The notes under the pieces: generated by a model
Told to the model about the DNA's origin: nothing
What the model saw: only the letters and a program-made list of their open reading frames with translations
The model's database searches: none
Part shown: in pieces, positions 40,823 to 50,586 of the stretch
How positions within the stretch are numbered: the first letter of the stretch is position 1
How the letters are laid out: every line of letters starts with the position of its first letter
Position numbers and translations under genes: made by a program
Assembly: GCF_030369675.1 (NCBI RefSeq)
Contig: NZ_CP128477.1
Span: forward strand, 2,494,001-2,558,000
Direction of reading: 5' to 3'
From: Peteryoungia algae
GTDB taxonomy: Bacteria; Pseudomonadota; Alphaproteobacteria; Rhizobiales; Rhizobiaceae
Length of the DNA: 64,000 nucleotides

Positions 40823-42520
40823 ATGGCAGGCAGATCGAGGCAGCACTACGACAACGGCAATGAGCAGGAACAAGAGCAGGCGCAGAGCGAACTGCAGGCT
40901 CAGGCACAGGCTCAACTCGAGGCTCAAGCCCAGGGACAAGGCCAAGGACAGCATCAGTCGAGCACGTCCGAAAGCCTCAACGGTAACGGCAACCTCAATG
41001 GTAACGGCAATCTCAACGGCAACGGCAATGGGAACCTGAACGGTAACGGGAACCTGAATGCCAATCTCAACGTCAATGAAAACGTCAGCTCCACAACGGT
41101 TTCCGTCGGCGTGACGGTAGATCCCGGGATTGAGGGCTACCTCCCCACAGACGATGATTTCGCCGATATCGATGTGTCCAAGGGCTCGTCCGTGGACGGC
41201 CTGTTCAATGTCCAGTTCGAGGACATCATGAATGGTGCTCTCACCGGAGAAGGCAACGACAGTGGCAATGTCTTCAACCAGATCGCCAATCTCCAGGACA
41301 ATGACAGGCTGGACAATGCCGAAGTCAGGAACGAAGCCAGCTTCGCGGTAGATGCCAGAGCCAATGGCGGCAGTGCCAAGGCCGAAGAAGGCATCAGTGG
41401 CGGCGGTGAAGGCGGAAACGGTGGCGGCAATGCCGACGCTGACGGTGGCAATGGAGGAGACGGCGGCACCACATTCGGCGGCTCGGCACTCGGCGGCATC
41501 GGGCTTGGCGGCCTGGCGCTCAGCGGCGCTGAGGGTGGCGATGGCGATGGCGGCGACTCCGACGGCGGCGACGGTGACTCCGGCAGTGCTGACTCCGGCG
41601 CTGCATTCGGCGGCATCGGCATCGGCGGTGACGGCGGCCATGGCGCATCTGGCGTCGGCCTTGGCCTTGGCCTCGGGCTTGGTCTGGGAGCCGGTCTGGC
41701 TATGGCTGGCGAAGGCGCGAGCGGCAGCAATGGCACAGGCAGCGGTGGCGAAGGCGGCAACGGCGGGGACGCTGAAGGCGGCGACGCGGACGACGCCGGT
41801 GACAGCGAAGCCACAGGCGGCGAAGGCGGCAACGGCCTCGGCCTGTCGCTGGGCCTGATCAACCCGATCCTCATCGACAATGAAGGCGGCAATGCCGGAG
41901 GCAGTGGCTCCGGTGGCAGCAATACTGGCGGCGCAGCAACCGGCGGTGGCGCCGGAGGCGCTGGCGGTGGCAGCGGCTCGGCAACCAATGCCGGCAATGG
42001 TGGTGACGGTGGCGATGCCGGCGGCATGGGGCTTGGCCTCGGCGCGGGCAATGGCGCGGGCCTTGGTGTCGGCGGGGACGGTGGCGCAGGTGCTGCGGGC
42101 AATGGCGGCGGCGGTGCATCCGGCAATGCCAACAGCGGTGACGCCTGGGGCGGTGCATCCTGGGCAGACGGTGGCGATGGCGGCGCGGCTCTCAGCGGCG
42201 CCTGGACATCCGGCACCGGTGGCGGCGCAGTCGGCGGCTGGGCTCAGGGCGGCGACGGCGCATTCGGCGGCGCGGGCGGCAGTGCGTCCACCGGTTATGG
42301 TGGCGTGGGCGATGGCGGCTCCTGGGGCTCGGGCAATGGTGATGACGGGTTTGTCACCGGCAACAGTTCTGCGAGCGCAGATGCTGGCATCGACACCAGT
42401 GCCTTCAACCAGGACATCGTCATGGGCGCCAACCTGCAGCAGAATGCCATCGACATGACAGTTGTCGGCGGCAGCCTGACCAGCACGGTCGTGGGCGAGG
42501 ATGGCGACGACGGCGTGTAA
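40823..42520 (+). CDS. Glycine-rich probable type I secreted surface protein
   Basis: The 565-residue protein starts with a Gln/Glu/Ala-rich stretch, then tandem GNGNLN repeats (about residues 50-80). A short mixed region contains NQIANLQDND (152-161). About 300 residues of Gly/Asp/Ala/Ser-rich sequence follow (GGNGGDGG, LGLGLGLG), and the acidic C-terminus is TSTVVGEDGDDGV. There is no Sec signal peptide and no clear RTX nonapeptide series. It is the first gene before a second cargo-like protein, an ABC exporter and an HlyD adaptor, so C-terminal-signal secretion is likely. GGAGGA at 40810-40815, 7 bases before ATG 40823, decides the start over ATG 40805. The function, possibly adhesive or matrix, is inferred. 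Confidence 0.75.
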   Translation: MAGRSRQHYDNGNEQEQEQAQSELQAQAQAQLEAQAQGQGQGQHQSSTSESLNGNGNLNGNGNLNGNGNGNLNGNGNLNANLNVNENVSSTTVSVGVTVDPGIEGYLPTDDDFADIDVSKGSSVDGLFNVQFEDIMNGALTGEGNDSGNVFNQIANLQDNDRLDNAEVRNEASFAVDARANGGSAKAEEGISGGGEGGNGGGNADADGGNGGDGGTTFGGSALGGIGLGGLALSGAEGGDGDGGDSDGGDGDSGSADSGAAFGGIGIGGDGGHGASGVGLGLGLGLGLGAGLAMAGEGASGSNGTGSGGEGGNGGDAEGGDADDAGDSEATGGEGGNGLGLSLGLINPILIDNEGGNAGGSGSGGSNTGGAATGGGAGGAGGGSGSATNAGNGGDGGDAGGMGLGLGAGNGAGLGVGGDGGAGAAGNGGGGASGNANSGDAWGGASWADGGDGGAALSGAWTSGTGGGAVGGWAQGGDGAFGGAGGSASTGYGGVGDGGSWGSGNGDDGFVTGNSSASADAGIDTSAFNQDIVMGANLQQNAIDMTVVGGSLTSTVVGEDGDDGV

Positions 42521-42640
42521 GCCTGGATCGTACTTAGCCACGAGATAGACACCACGGGGCTGCGCAGGCTTCCTGCGCAGCTCCTTTATGCCTCATGACG
42601 CGCAGTCATGCCGGCACCGCAGGAACAAGGAGTTACGGCC

Positions 42641-44650
42641 TTGACAACGATGGACAAATTTACCGAAGAGATCAGTCACTTCATCGGCTTCTTCCACATC
42701 AGCGTCGAAAATGCTCGGGCCCGGGAAGCTTACACTGAATTCGGCTTCACAAAGGCCGAGTTGCACGTCGAGAAGCTATCGGTCCACAGCAGCGATTTCG
42801 GGGCTCCCTTCGACCTTCTGGGGTTTGATCCGGGTTTCGGCTATCGTTCTCCGGCGCCCGATCACTGGTATGTCCCGACAAGGCTCGCTGACGCACCGCC
42901 CCTCCCTGCCGGCAGAACGGTCGGCTATGCCATGGAAGGCCGCCCATTTCCCGATACGCTCAGGGATGCTCTGGGCGCGCCCATGAAGACGGTGCAGTCC
43001 TTCTCCGCAGAGATCGACCCGCCGGGATCGATCGTCAATCATTTCAGCCAGGCCATAAGCCTGTCCGATGACGACTACTTCGGCGTCGGTGGACACGGGT
43101 TGACCTTCAATGCTGAAGCCGTCGATGACGCCACCGTACTGGAGGGCTTCGAAAAGGCTTCTGCTCTGTCGCCTCTCGGAGACTTCGCACGCGCGGGTTC
43201 GAGCGAAGACCTGATCGGCGTGATCAAGACAATCATCGAACAGTTGGAGGATGTACCCGACGACAGTGACGCGGTTCAGGTCCACATCAGCACAGCGTCA
43301 ATTGACGGTACCTATGTCAACGGCGAATTGGTCGAGGAGGTCCCGCTCATCGAGGACTATCATTCCATCGGCCGCGACGAGAGCGAGGAAGAAGACACCG
43401 ACAACGGGGGCTCCAACACCTGGATTTCGGACAACGGCACCATCGCCATGAACGCTTCTGTGGAAGTGCTTACCGGCGGCAATACTCTGATCAACAATGT
43501 CGTGCTGCAGAACTTCTGGACCGGAGCAACGACCACCCTCGTGGCCGGAGATCATATCGAGGTAAACGCGATTGTTCAGATCAACGCCCTTTGGGACACC
43601 GACTCGATCACGTCGACGGTCAGCAACTGGACCAATGATGCTGCCGCGAACGAAATTTTCAATGTCGCCACGTTCGATCATCTGGACACGTCCAACGGCT
43701 CGGCGACCGAAGCGAGCAGCGCCAACGGCTATCCTGCATTCTGGGCCGTTACCGAGATCCATGGCGACCTGATGATCGTCAACTGGCTTGAGCAGATCAT
43801 CTTCATGAGTGACAATGATGTCGGAATCCTCTCGTCGTCCGGCGTCACCACGAGCGTGATCGCCGGCGACAATTTCGGCGTCAATCATGCTTCGGTCTTC
43901 GAACTGGGCTTTTCCTACGACCTGATCATCATTGGCGGCTCGATCTACGACGCGAACATCATCCACCAGATGAACATCCTGTTCGACAATGATCTGGTCG
44001 GCACAACGGCCGATTTCCAGACATCGGGCGAAGGCTCTTTTTCTTCATCCGGCAACCTGCTCTGGAATCAGGCCCGTATCAGCACGATCGGCGATGCCGA
44101 CCGTTTCGACAGTCTGTCGCAGGACCAGATCGGCACGCTGGAGTCCTTTGCCGATGGCGAGGGCAATATCGCGCCGGAACTGCTGTCCAACCCGGACTTT
44201 GCCGGGCTTCAGGGCTTGCGAGTCCTCTATGTCAGCGGCGACCTGATAAACCTTCAATACATTCGCCAGACGAACATTCTCGGTGACAACGATCAGATCG
44301 CGCTGGCGATGAATGCAATCGCCCCGGATCTGGACGCCAGCTGGACAATCGAAACCGGATCCAACGCACTGATCAACAATGCAACGATCATTGATCTGGA
44401 TTCGGTGGGGAAGACCTATATCGGCGGAGAACAATATTCGCAGGAAACGCTTTTTCAGGCGGAACTGATCTCGTCGCATCCCGATTTCGGCAGCCCGAAT
44501 CCGGATGCCCTGGTCAACGAAGCCGTGCTTTTTCTCGATGATTCCATGCTCGACCAAAACGATCAGGCGACAACACACGATGCCTCTTGTCTGCCGTCAG
44601 ACTACGACGGCCATACGGGTGATGGCGTGAACAGCATGATAGGCCATTGA
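42641..44650 (+). CDS. Large probable type I secretion substrate with Q-N-L-DND motifs
   Basis: This 669-residue, acidic protein has no Sec signal. Residues 1-240 form a unique N-terminal region. After an acidic linker (DESEEEDTDNGG), Asn/Ile-rich strands recur with motifs QINALWDTD (from residue 313), QIIFMSDND (385), QMNILFDND (443) and QTNILGDND (543), suggesting a beta-helix or beta-roll. The glycine-rich protein upstream has a related NQIANLQDND. The start is TTG 42641, because AAGGAG lies 8 bases upstream; the in-frame ATG at 42608 has no ribosome binding site. Similar genes beside rhizobial exporters are annotated as type I secretion proteins. A role in surface attachment or the biofilm matrix is a guess. 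Confidence 0.65.
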   Translation: MTTMDKFTEEISHFIGFFHISVENARAREAYTEFGFTKAELHVEKLSVHSSDFGAPFDLLGFDPGFGYRSPAPDHWYVPTRLADAPPLPAGRTVGYAMEGRPFPDTLRDALGAPMKTVQSFSAEIDPPGSIVNHFSQAISLSDDDYFGVGGHGLTFNAEAVDDATVLEGFEKASALSPLGDFARAGSSEDLIGVIKTIIEQLEDVPDDSDAVQVHISTASIDGTYVNGELVEEVPLIEDYHSIGRDESEEEDTDNGGSNTWISDNGTIAMNASVEVLTGGNTLINNVVLQNFWTGATTTLVAGDHIEVNAIVQINALWDTDSITSTVSNWTNDAAANEIFNVATFDHLDTSNGSATEASSANGYPAFWAVTEIHGDLMIVNWLEQIIFMSDNDVGILSSSGVTTSVIAGDNFGVNHASVFELGFSYDLIIIGGSIYDANIIHQMNILFDNDLVGTTADFQTSGEGSFSSSGNLLWNQARISTIGDADRFDSLSQDQIGTLESFADGEGNIAPELLSNPDFAGLQGLRVLYVSGDLINLQYIRQTNILGDNDQIALAMNAIAPDLDASWTIETGSNALINNATIIDLDSVGKTYIGGEQYSQETLFQAELISSHPDFGSPNPDALVNEAVLFLDDSMLDQNDQATTHDASCLPSDYDGHTGDGVNSMIGH

Positions 44651-44661
44651 AGGGGACTTGA

Positions 44662-46851
44662 ATGACGGAGATCCGTAAGCGGCTGGAGCCCCCGAGCAAA
44701 TCCGCAGAGGCCCCGGCTCCGAAAATGCCACGGTTGGAAGCATCGAACGATACCGGTGGCCCCTATGCCCAGCTCGAACAAGCCGTCGAAGACTATCTCA
44801 AAGCCGAAATCGACAGCTCCAAACTTCAGTCGTCAGTAGCGGCAGAGCCGAACCGCCCGCCGAACAACTTGCGAGTTGCCTACAGCCAACGCCCCGCTGC
44901 GGAGACATCTCTGGCCGAACCGGCGGCAGAGGCAGAGGCCAGGCAGGAGCCGCCGCCGGAGGAAGATACACCGAAGGCTCGTCCGCTCGAATCCAGAGCG
45001 CCGGACGGCATGAAGGTGATCGATGGGGATCAGGGCCCTGTCAAAGCCGAGCCGGCAAACCCAGACAGCTCGCCCGCAACAAGGAGCGGCAAGGGTGGCG
45101 GCGGGGGCAGCGGCACGTTCCACAAGCGGCTGGGACAGGTCGATTTCAATGCCAGCCTCAAGGCCGGGATTCAAGCGGTCAAGCGCAACCTTCTGATCGT
45201 CATGATATTTACTGTCGCCAGCAACGTTCTTGTGCTGGCCATACCGATCTATCTGTTCCAGATCTCGGACCGGGTCCTGACCAGCCGGTCTACTGATACG
45301 CTGATCATGCTGACGATCGTGATCGTCGGTGCAATCGTTCTACAGGCGGCTTTCGACGCGTTGCGCCGTTTCATCCTCATGCGAACCGCGGTGGAATTTG
45401 CAGCTCAACTCGGAGCACCGATCCTGAGTGCGGCAGCGCGGGCGTCCCTGCAGGGAAACGGGCGGGAATACCAGACCCTCGGCGACCTGCAGCAGGTTCG
45501 ATCGTTCCTCGTTTCGCGCACGCTGCTTGCCTTCCTGGATGCCCCGATCGCGCCAATTTTCCTGCTCGCGGTCTTCCTCATCCACCCCCATCTTGGCTCC
45601 ATCGTCGTGGTCTCGGCGGTGCTGTTGCTGGTATTCACACAGATCAACCAGCGCACGACCGCGCTACCGTTCGCCGATGCGAATGCGGCGCAGGTCAAGG
45701 CCAACCTGCATCTGGATTCGATGACGCGCAATTCGCAGATCATCAACGCCTTGGCGATGATCCCGGAGGCTGTGCACATCTGGGGCAAGGACACCGCCGC
45801 ATCCCTCAAGGCGCAGGTGATTGCGCAGGACAGGAATATCGCGATCGCAGCCGTGTCGAAAGGCGTGCGCCTCCTCACTCAGGTGGCCATGCTCGGCTGG
45901 GGAGCCTACCTGTCGATCGAAGGCGAATTGACCGGTGGCATGGTCATCGCATCTTCGATCATTGCAGGGCGCGCGCTGGCGCCCATCGAAGGCGCCATCG
46001 AAGGATGGAACCAGTATAGCCAGTCGCGCGCCGCCTATGGTCGGATCGCCACTTTGCTCAGAGCCTCGCCGCTCAATTTCGAGCGCCTCAACCTGCCGAA
46101 ACCAGAAGGGCGACTCGACGTGGAGCGGCTGCTCTACGTGCCACAGGGGACCAAGCGGGTTGTGCTGAACGGAATTTCCTTTGCTCTGCAGCCCGGCGAG
46201 TCGCTTGCCGTCATCGGAAATTCCGGTGCGGGAAAGACCACGCTGGGCAAGATGCTCGTCGGATCGATCCTGCCCACATCCGGCAATGTCCGCCTCGACC
46301 TGATGGATCTGCGCAACTGGGACCAGCGCCAATTCGGCGAAAACATCGGCTATCTGCCGCAGGACGTGCAGCTGTTCCCCGGAACGATCAAGGCCAACAT
46401 CGCCCGGATGCGGTCCGATGCGGACGATGAACAGATCTATCGCGCTGCAATGCTTGCCGACGTGCACGAGATGATCGCAAGTCTTCCCCATGGCTACGAG
46501 ACGATGGTGGCTGCCGATGGCTCTCCCCTGTCCGGCGGTCAGAAGCAGCGCATCGCCCTGGCGCGTGCCTTTTTCGGAGATCCCCATCTGGTTGTGCTCG
46601 ACGAGCCCAATTCCAACCTCGACAGTGCCGGCGACGTCGCGCTGATGCGGGCTTTGCAGCATGCCAGGGAACAGAAGATCACCATGATCACCGTCACCCA
46701 GCGGCCGTCCCTGCTCGCCAGCGTCGACAAGATCCTGCTGCTGGTCAATGGCACCGTTGCCCTGTTCGGCATGCGCATGGATGTGCTGAAGGCGTTGCAG
46801 GCCCGCGGCATCGATATCGAAGGCGGCTCGTTTGGTCACCAGCTACAATAG
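44662..46851 (+). CDS. Type I secretion ABC exporter (PrsD/HlyB-like)
   Basis: The 729-residue inner-membrane ABC exporter has about five to six membrane helices (about 175-460) and a nucleotide-binding domain with Walker A GNSGAGKTT near 519, signature LSGGQKQRIALARAFF and Walker B LVVLDEPNSNLD. No C39 peptidase domain is present. The first about 160 residues are an unusual polar, Pro/Glu/Ala-rich extension ending in a glycine run, absent from typical PrsD-type exporters of about 570-600 residues. AAGGGGA lies 6 bases before ATG 44662. It would drive secretion of the two proteins encoded upstream with the HlyD-like adaptor downstream; the outer-membrane TolC partner is not in the window. Confidence 0.92.
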   Translation: MTEIRKRLEPPSKSAEAPAPKMPRLEASNDTGGPYAQLEQAVEDYLKAEIDSSKLQSSVAAEPNRPPNNLRVAYSQRPAAETSLAEPAAEAEARQEPPPEEDTPKARPLESRAPDGMKVIDGDQGPVKAEPANPDSSPATRSGKGGGGGSGTFHKRLGQVDFNASLKAGIQAVKRNLLIVMIFTVASNVLVLAIPIYLFQISDRVLTSRSTDTLIMLTIVIVGAIVLQAAFDALRRFILMRTAVEFAAQLGAPILSAAARASLQGNGREYQTLGDLQQVRSFLVSRTLLAFLDAPIAPIFLLAVFLIHPHLGSIVVVSAVLLLVFTQINQRTTALPFADANAAQVKANLHLDSMTRNSQIINALAMIPEAVHIWGKDTAASLKAQVIAQDRNIAIAAVSKGVRLLTQVAMLGWGAYLSIEGELTGGMVIASSIIAGRALAPIEGAIEGWNQYSQSRAAYGRIATLLRASPLNFERLNLPKPEGRLDVERLLYVPQGTKRVVLNGISFALQPGESLAVIGNSGAGKTTLGKMLVGSILPTSGNVRLDLMDLRNWDQRQFGENIGYLPQDVQLFPGTIKANIARMRSDADDEQIYRAAMLADVHEMIASLPHGYETMVAADGSPLSGGQKQRIALARAFFGDPHLVVLDEPNSNLDSAGDVALMRALQHAREQKITMITVTQRPSLLASVDKILLLVNGTVALFGMRMDVLKALQARGIDIEGGSFGHQLQ

Positions 46852-46863
46852 GAGGCGACGCGC

Positions 46864-48207
46864 ATGGCAGACATCGCCAAGGTCCACGACATCGAGTGGT
46901 ATTCCGAAGTGCCACGATCGATCCGCAAGCAGACGATTGTCGGCCTCGTTCTCGTGGCCGTCGCCTTCGGCGGTTTTGGCACATGGGCATCGACAGCGCC
47001 GCTTGCCGCCGCGGTCCTTGCCCAGGGCAGCTTCGTCGCCACCGGCCAGAACAAGATCCTGCAGCATCTGGAAGGTGGCATCATCGAGCAGATTCTCGTC
47101 AGCGAGGGTGACGAGGTGGTCGAAGGGCAGGCTCTCGTGCAACTGGACGAGACTGCGGCGCTGGCGAAGAAGCGCGAACTTTTTCTGCGCCATATGCGAC
47201 TCGATGTGACCGCAGCGCGGTTGACCGCTCAATTCGAGACCATGGAAAAGCTCGATCTCTCCTCCTTGGTGAAAGAATACCGCGGCGATACCGATGTCTG
47301 GGCGATCCTTGTCAGCCAACAACTCAGCTTCAGATCCCAACAACAAAAGCTGTCCAGCGAGATCTCCCTGCTGCAGCAGAATATCAGGGCGCTCGAATTC
47401 CGTGAGATTGGCTATACGAGGCAGCGCGATGCATCGATCCGTCAGCTCGATCTCCTGAAGGATGAATATGCGGCAAAGGAGATCCTGCTGAAGAAGGGTG
47501 TTGCACGCGCAAACGAGGTCAAGGCCATTCTCCGGGCGATTGCCGAGGCGGAAGGTCAGATCGGAAGACTGGAGGCGGAAATCGCCGAGACCCAGACACA
47601 GCGAACGAAAGGCGAGCAGGAGGTGCTGCGCGCCACAAGTGCCTATCGGGAAGACGCATTGGAGCGCCTGCAGGCCATACAGGGCGAGCGTGACATGGTG
47701 CGACAGCAGCTGCGGGAGGCGTCCAACATCCTGGAGCGCGCAACAATCAATGCACCGGTTTCCGGGACCGTCGTTCGGATCCACTATCACACCAATGGCG
47801 GTGTCATCGAAAGCGGCAAGGCAATCCTTGAGATCCTGCCGGCTGATGTACCGCTGATCATCGAGGCACAGATTTCGCGCAATGATATTGACAGCGTCAA
47901 GCTCGGGCAGGAAGCAACCGTTCGGCTGGTCGCACTGAACCAGAGAACGACGCCTGTGATCCAGGGGGAGGTCTTCTATCTCTCCGCCGACGCGCTTCAG
48001 CAATCGGGAAACGGATCAGCCTCCTCAAACGACGTCTACCTCGCCCGGATCAACATTGCGCCCACTGAGCTGGCGCGTGTGCACGGCTTCACACCGACCC
48101 CCGGCATGCCGGCGGAAGTGATGATCCAGACCAACGAAAGAACCTTCTTCAACTACATCGCAAAGCCCATAACCGACAGCATGTCGCGCGCCTTCTCGGA
48201 ACAGTGA
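46864..48207 (+). CDS. HlyD-family membrane-fusion protein (PrsE-like)
   Basis: The 447-residue adaptor has a short cytoplasmic N-terminus, one membrane helix (about 22-45), a lipoyl-like half (GGIIEQILVSEGDEVVEGQALVQLD), a long coiled coil (about 110-290), then the second half (RATINAPVSGTVVRIHYHTNGGVIESGKAILEILP) and a beta-barrel region. It bridges the ABC exporter to an outer-membrane channel. AGGAGG lies just upstream of ATG 46864, 12 bases after the exporter stop, so the four genes from 40823 form one operon. Confidence 0.93.
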   Translation: MADIAKVHDIEWYSEVPRSIRKQTIVGLVLVAVAFGGFGTWASTAPLAAAVLAQGSFVATGQNKILQHLEGGIIEQILVSEGDEVVEGQALVQLDETAALAKKRELFLRHMRLDVTAARLTAQFETMEKLDLSSLVKEYRGDTDVWAILVSQQLSFRSQQQKLSSEISLLQQNIRALEFREIGYTRQRDASIRQLDLLKDEYAAKEILLKKGVARANEVKAILRAIAEAEGQIGRLEAEIAETQTQRTKGEQEVLRATSAYREDALERLQAIQGERDMVRQQLREASNILERATINAPVSGTVVRIHYHTNGGVIESGKAILEILPADVPLIIEAQISRNDIDSVKLGQEATVRLVALNQRTTPVIQGEVFYLSADALQQSGNGSASSNDVYLARINIAPTELARVHGFTPTPGMPAEVMIQTNERTFFNYIAKPITDSMSRAFSEQ

Positions 48208-48555
48208 AACCCCAGGGAGACAATGGTGGGCGGAGATAGTGAGCTTGGCTTGACCGTTCGGCACCGGCGGCAAGCCCCCCCTCAAGCTGAGGAACATGCT
48301 CCGGGAGTGGGCTTCCGATATCGCCGCCACAACTTTTTGTGTTGGACGAACGATCATCCGCGTCACTGACACCAGGAAGCCGGAGGCTTCCAGCAGCCGG
48401 CTCTTGCACATCTGGTCGCCGCGCCTATCGCGCCTGAACCGGATCAGTACAGCAGATTTCAGCAGCAGCTGGAGGATGGTGATGGTTCAGGCACGCCGAG
48501 CGGGTTGGATTTGTACCCGCCCCGTCCGTCCGAACCACCACCTCTCCCCATGCCG
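48208..48555. other. Convergent gap after the type I secretion operon
   Basis: This 348-base gap lies between convergent genes and holds no supported gene. GGCTTG at 48247-48252 pairs with CAAGCC at 48271-48276, about 40 bases after the HlyD-like stop. The 6-bp stem without a T tract is only a weak terminator candidate. Confidence 0.35.
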
Positions 48556-49335
48556 TCAAACGGTCCCGCCGAGGGAACCTTCGAGCGTCGCCAATTCCTG
48601 ACCGCCGGCCATCATGTCCTGAAGCTCTTCTGAAGAGATGTCGCCTCGCAAAGCCGTACCAAGTGTGCGGCCGCGGTTGAGAACCGTGAAGCGGTCACCC
48701 ACGGCGAGCGCATGGCGGACGTTGTGGGTGATGAAGACCACGCCGATCCCCTGCTTGCGAACCTTGTCGATGGTCGCGAGGACGTTGGCGGTTTGGCGAA
48801 CGCCAAGCGCTGACGTCGGCTCATCGAGGATCAGTACCTTTGCGCCAAAATGCACCGCCCTTGCGATGGCTACGGTCTGCCGTTCACCGCCAGACAGCGT
48901 GCCGACTGCCTGGTTGGGACCGCGCAGGCTGATGCCCATGTTGCGCATTTCCTCCATGGTCACCCGATCGGCATAAGCGTGGTCGAAGAAGTTGATGCCC
49001 AGCACCTTCTTGACTGGTTCATTGCCCATGAAGAAATTGCGGGCCACGGACATCAGCGGGATCATCGCCAAATGCTGGTGCACCGTTGCGATACCAGCGG
49101 CGATGGCGTCACGCGGGTCATCGAACTGCAGGGGCTGCCCTTCAAACTCGATCTGTCCTTTGGTCGGTTTGTGGACACCTGACATGGTCTTGATGAAGGT
49201 GGATTTGCCAGCACCGTTATCGCCGAGCAGACAATGACATTCACCGGCATATACTTCCACCGTAACGCCGGCCAGCGCGATGACGGAGCCAAAGTGCTTT
49301 TCGATATTCATCATCCGGATGATGGGATCGGACAT
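48556..49335 (-). CDS. Sugar ABC transporter ATP-binding protein (IatA/FrcA-like)
   Basis: This 259-residue single ATPase of the monosaccharide (CUT2) importer type has Walker A GDNGAGKSTF, signature LSGGERQTVAIARAV, Walker B VLILDEPTSALG and an H-loop in FITHNVRHA. Many CUT2 ATPases have two domains of about 500 residues; this one has a single domain, as in rhizobial FrcA. ATG 49335 has GGGAGAA upstream and overlaps the permease stop by one base (TGATG). Its neighbourhood of inositol genes suggests myo-inositol import, though the substrate is inferred from context only. Confidence 0.88.
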   Translation of the reverse strand: MSDPIIRMMNIEKHFGSVIALAGVTVEVYAGECHCLLGDNGAGKSTFIKTMSGVHKPTKGQIEFEGQPLQFDDPRDAIAAGIATVHQHLAMIPLMSVARNFFMGNEPVKKVLGINFFDHAYADRVTMEEMRNMGISLRGPNQAVGTLSGGERQTVAIARAVHFGAKVLILDEPTSALGVRQTANVLATIDKVRKQGIGVVFITHNVRHALAVGDRFTVLNRGRTLGTALRGDISSEELQDMMAGGQELATLEGSLGGTV

Positions 49336-50459
49336 CAGCGTTCTCCCGTAATGACACGGCGGATATAAGTGTTCAGGATCACTGCCATGAGCAGGATGCA
49401 CCCGAGGAAGACGCGAAACAAGGAACTCTCCACGCCAGCAAAGAACAGGCCCTGTTGCACGACGCCGAAGATCAGCGCTCCGAGTGCCGCACCGATGACC
49501 GAACCATAACCGCCGGTCAGCAAGGCTCCGCCGATGACAACGGCAATAATGGCCTCGAATTCTTTCAGCAGGCCGCGATCGGCACCTGCGGATCCGAATT
49601 CCATGACCTGGCAGGTGGCGAAGACGGTCGCGCAGAAGGCCGTGAACATGAACATCAGGACCTTGACCCGAGCCACCGGCACGCCGGAATTGCGGGCCGC
49701 CTCTGCGTCGCCACCGGCAGCGAAGATCCAGTTGCCGAACCGGGTTCGGGTCAGGAGAACATGGCCGAAAATGATGAGCGCGAGAGCCCAGACGACCAGC
49801 ATCGGAATGCCATCAACCACGGGCTTGCCAATATTGGTGCCACGATCAAAGACGGTGAGGATGCCGGCATCGCCCAGCCATTGAAACAGCGGCGCCCCGA
49901 TTTTTCCGCCGAAGACCGTCGCGAGCCAATCGCCTTCAGCCGCATCGCGTATGCCGCCGATGATGGTTTTACGCTCGATCGTTTGCGGCAGGTAAATGGT
50001 GAACCCGCGTAGGATGAAGAGAGAGGCAAGTGTCACAATAAAGCTGGGAAGTCCGGTGCGAATGACGATGTAGCCATTGAGGGCACCGATGAGGACACAG
50101 ATCACAAACGTGACGATGATGACGATCCACATCGGCCAGGCCAGTACCACGCCGAAGATCGCGATCATCATGCCCGCGAAACCGATCATGGAGCCGACCG
50201 ACAGGTCGAACTCGCCGGCGATCATGAGCAGGCAGGCGCCAACCGCGATGATCATGAACTGGGCCGAGACCAGTCCCCAGTTGAGGATGCCCTGGCCTGA
50301 GAACATGCCGCTGCCGGAAGCAAAAACGGCAAAAACGGCAAAAACGATGATGGTTCCGCAGATCCCGCCCAGTTCCGGCCGGATCAGCCAGCGGCGAAAT
50401 GCCGACATTTCTTTGATGCGCTCGTCGATGACGGCGTCGCCTTGTGTGGCGTCAGACAT
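49335..50459 (-). CDS. Sugar ABC transporter permease (IatP/FrcC-like)
   Basis: The 374-residue permease has eight to ten membrane helices and the CUT2 signature GEFDLSVGSMIGFAGMM. A cytoplasmic loop pattern SGVPVARVKVLMFMFTAFCA is also present. A perfect 9-base tandem repeat encodes VFAVFAVFA near residue 40 in the first helix. GGGGA lies about 6 bases before ATG 50459. It forms an importer with the ATPase overlapping its end and the binding protein encoded 127 bases upstream. Confidence 0.9.
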   Translation of the reverse strand: MSDATQGDAVIDERIKEMSAFRRWLIRPELGGICGTIIVFAVFAVFASGSGMFSGQGILNWGLVSAQFMIIAVGACLLMIAGEFDLSVGSMIGFAGMMIAIFGVVLAWPMWIVIIVTFVICVLIGALNGYIVIRTGLPSFIVTLASLFILRGFTIYLPQTIERKTIIGGIRDAAEGDWLATVFGGKIGAPLFQWLGDAGILTVFDRGTNIGKPVVDGIPMLVVWALALIIFGHVLLTRTRFGNWIFAAGGDAEAARNSGVPVARVKVLMFMFTAFCATVFATCQVMEFGSAGADRGLLKEFEAIIAVVIGGALLTGGYGSVIGAALGALIFGVVQQGLFFAGVESSLFRVFLGCILLMAVILNTYIRRVITGER

Positions 50460-50586
50460 GGCCTGTCCCCAGTTTCACTCGTCGATTGATGGAAGTGGCC
50501 GCGCCCTGCAAGGGCAAGCCGCAGCCAAGGCGGTCCACACGCCCAAGGCGTGTGCACGCGCCAGAACGATCCTCAGACCGTCGGGA

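Noticed and set aside
40727..42541. 604-residue Ala/Ile-rich frame antisense to the glycine-rich gene, and a 359-residue Pro/Ser-rich one in another frame
   Set aside because: Both are mirror images of GGC/GCC-rich repeats; they lack ribosome binding sites and domains, while the + strand gene has a strong ribosome binding site and operon context.
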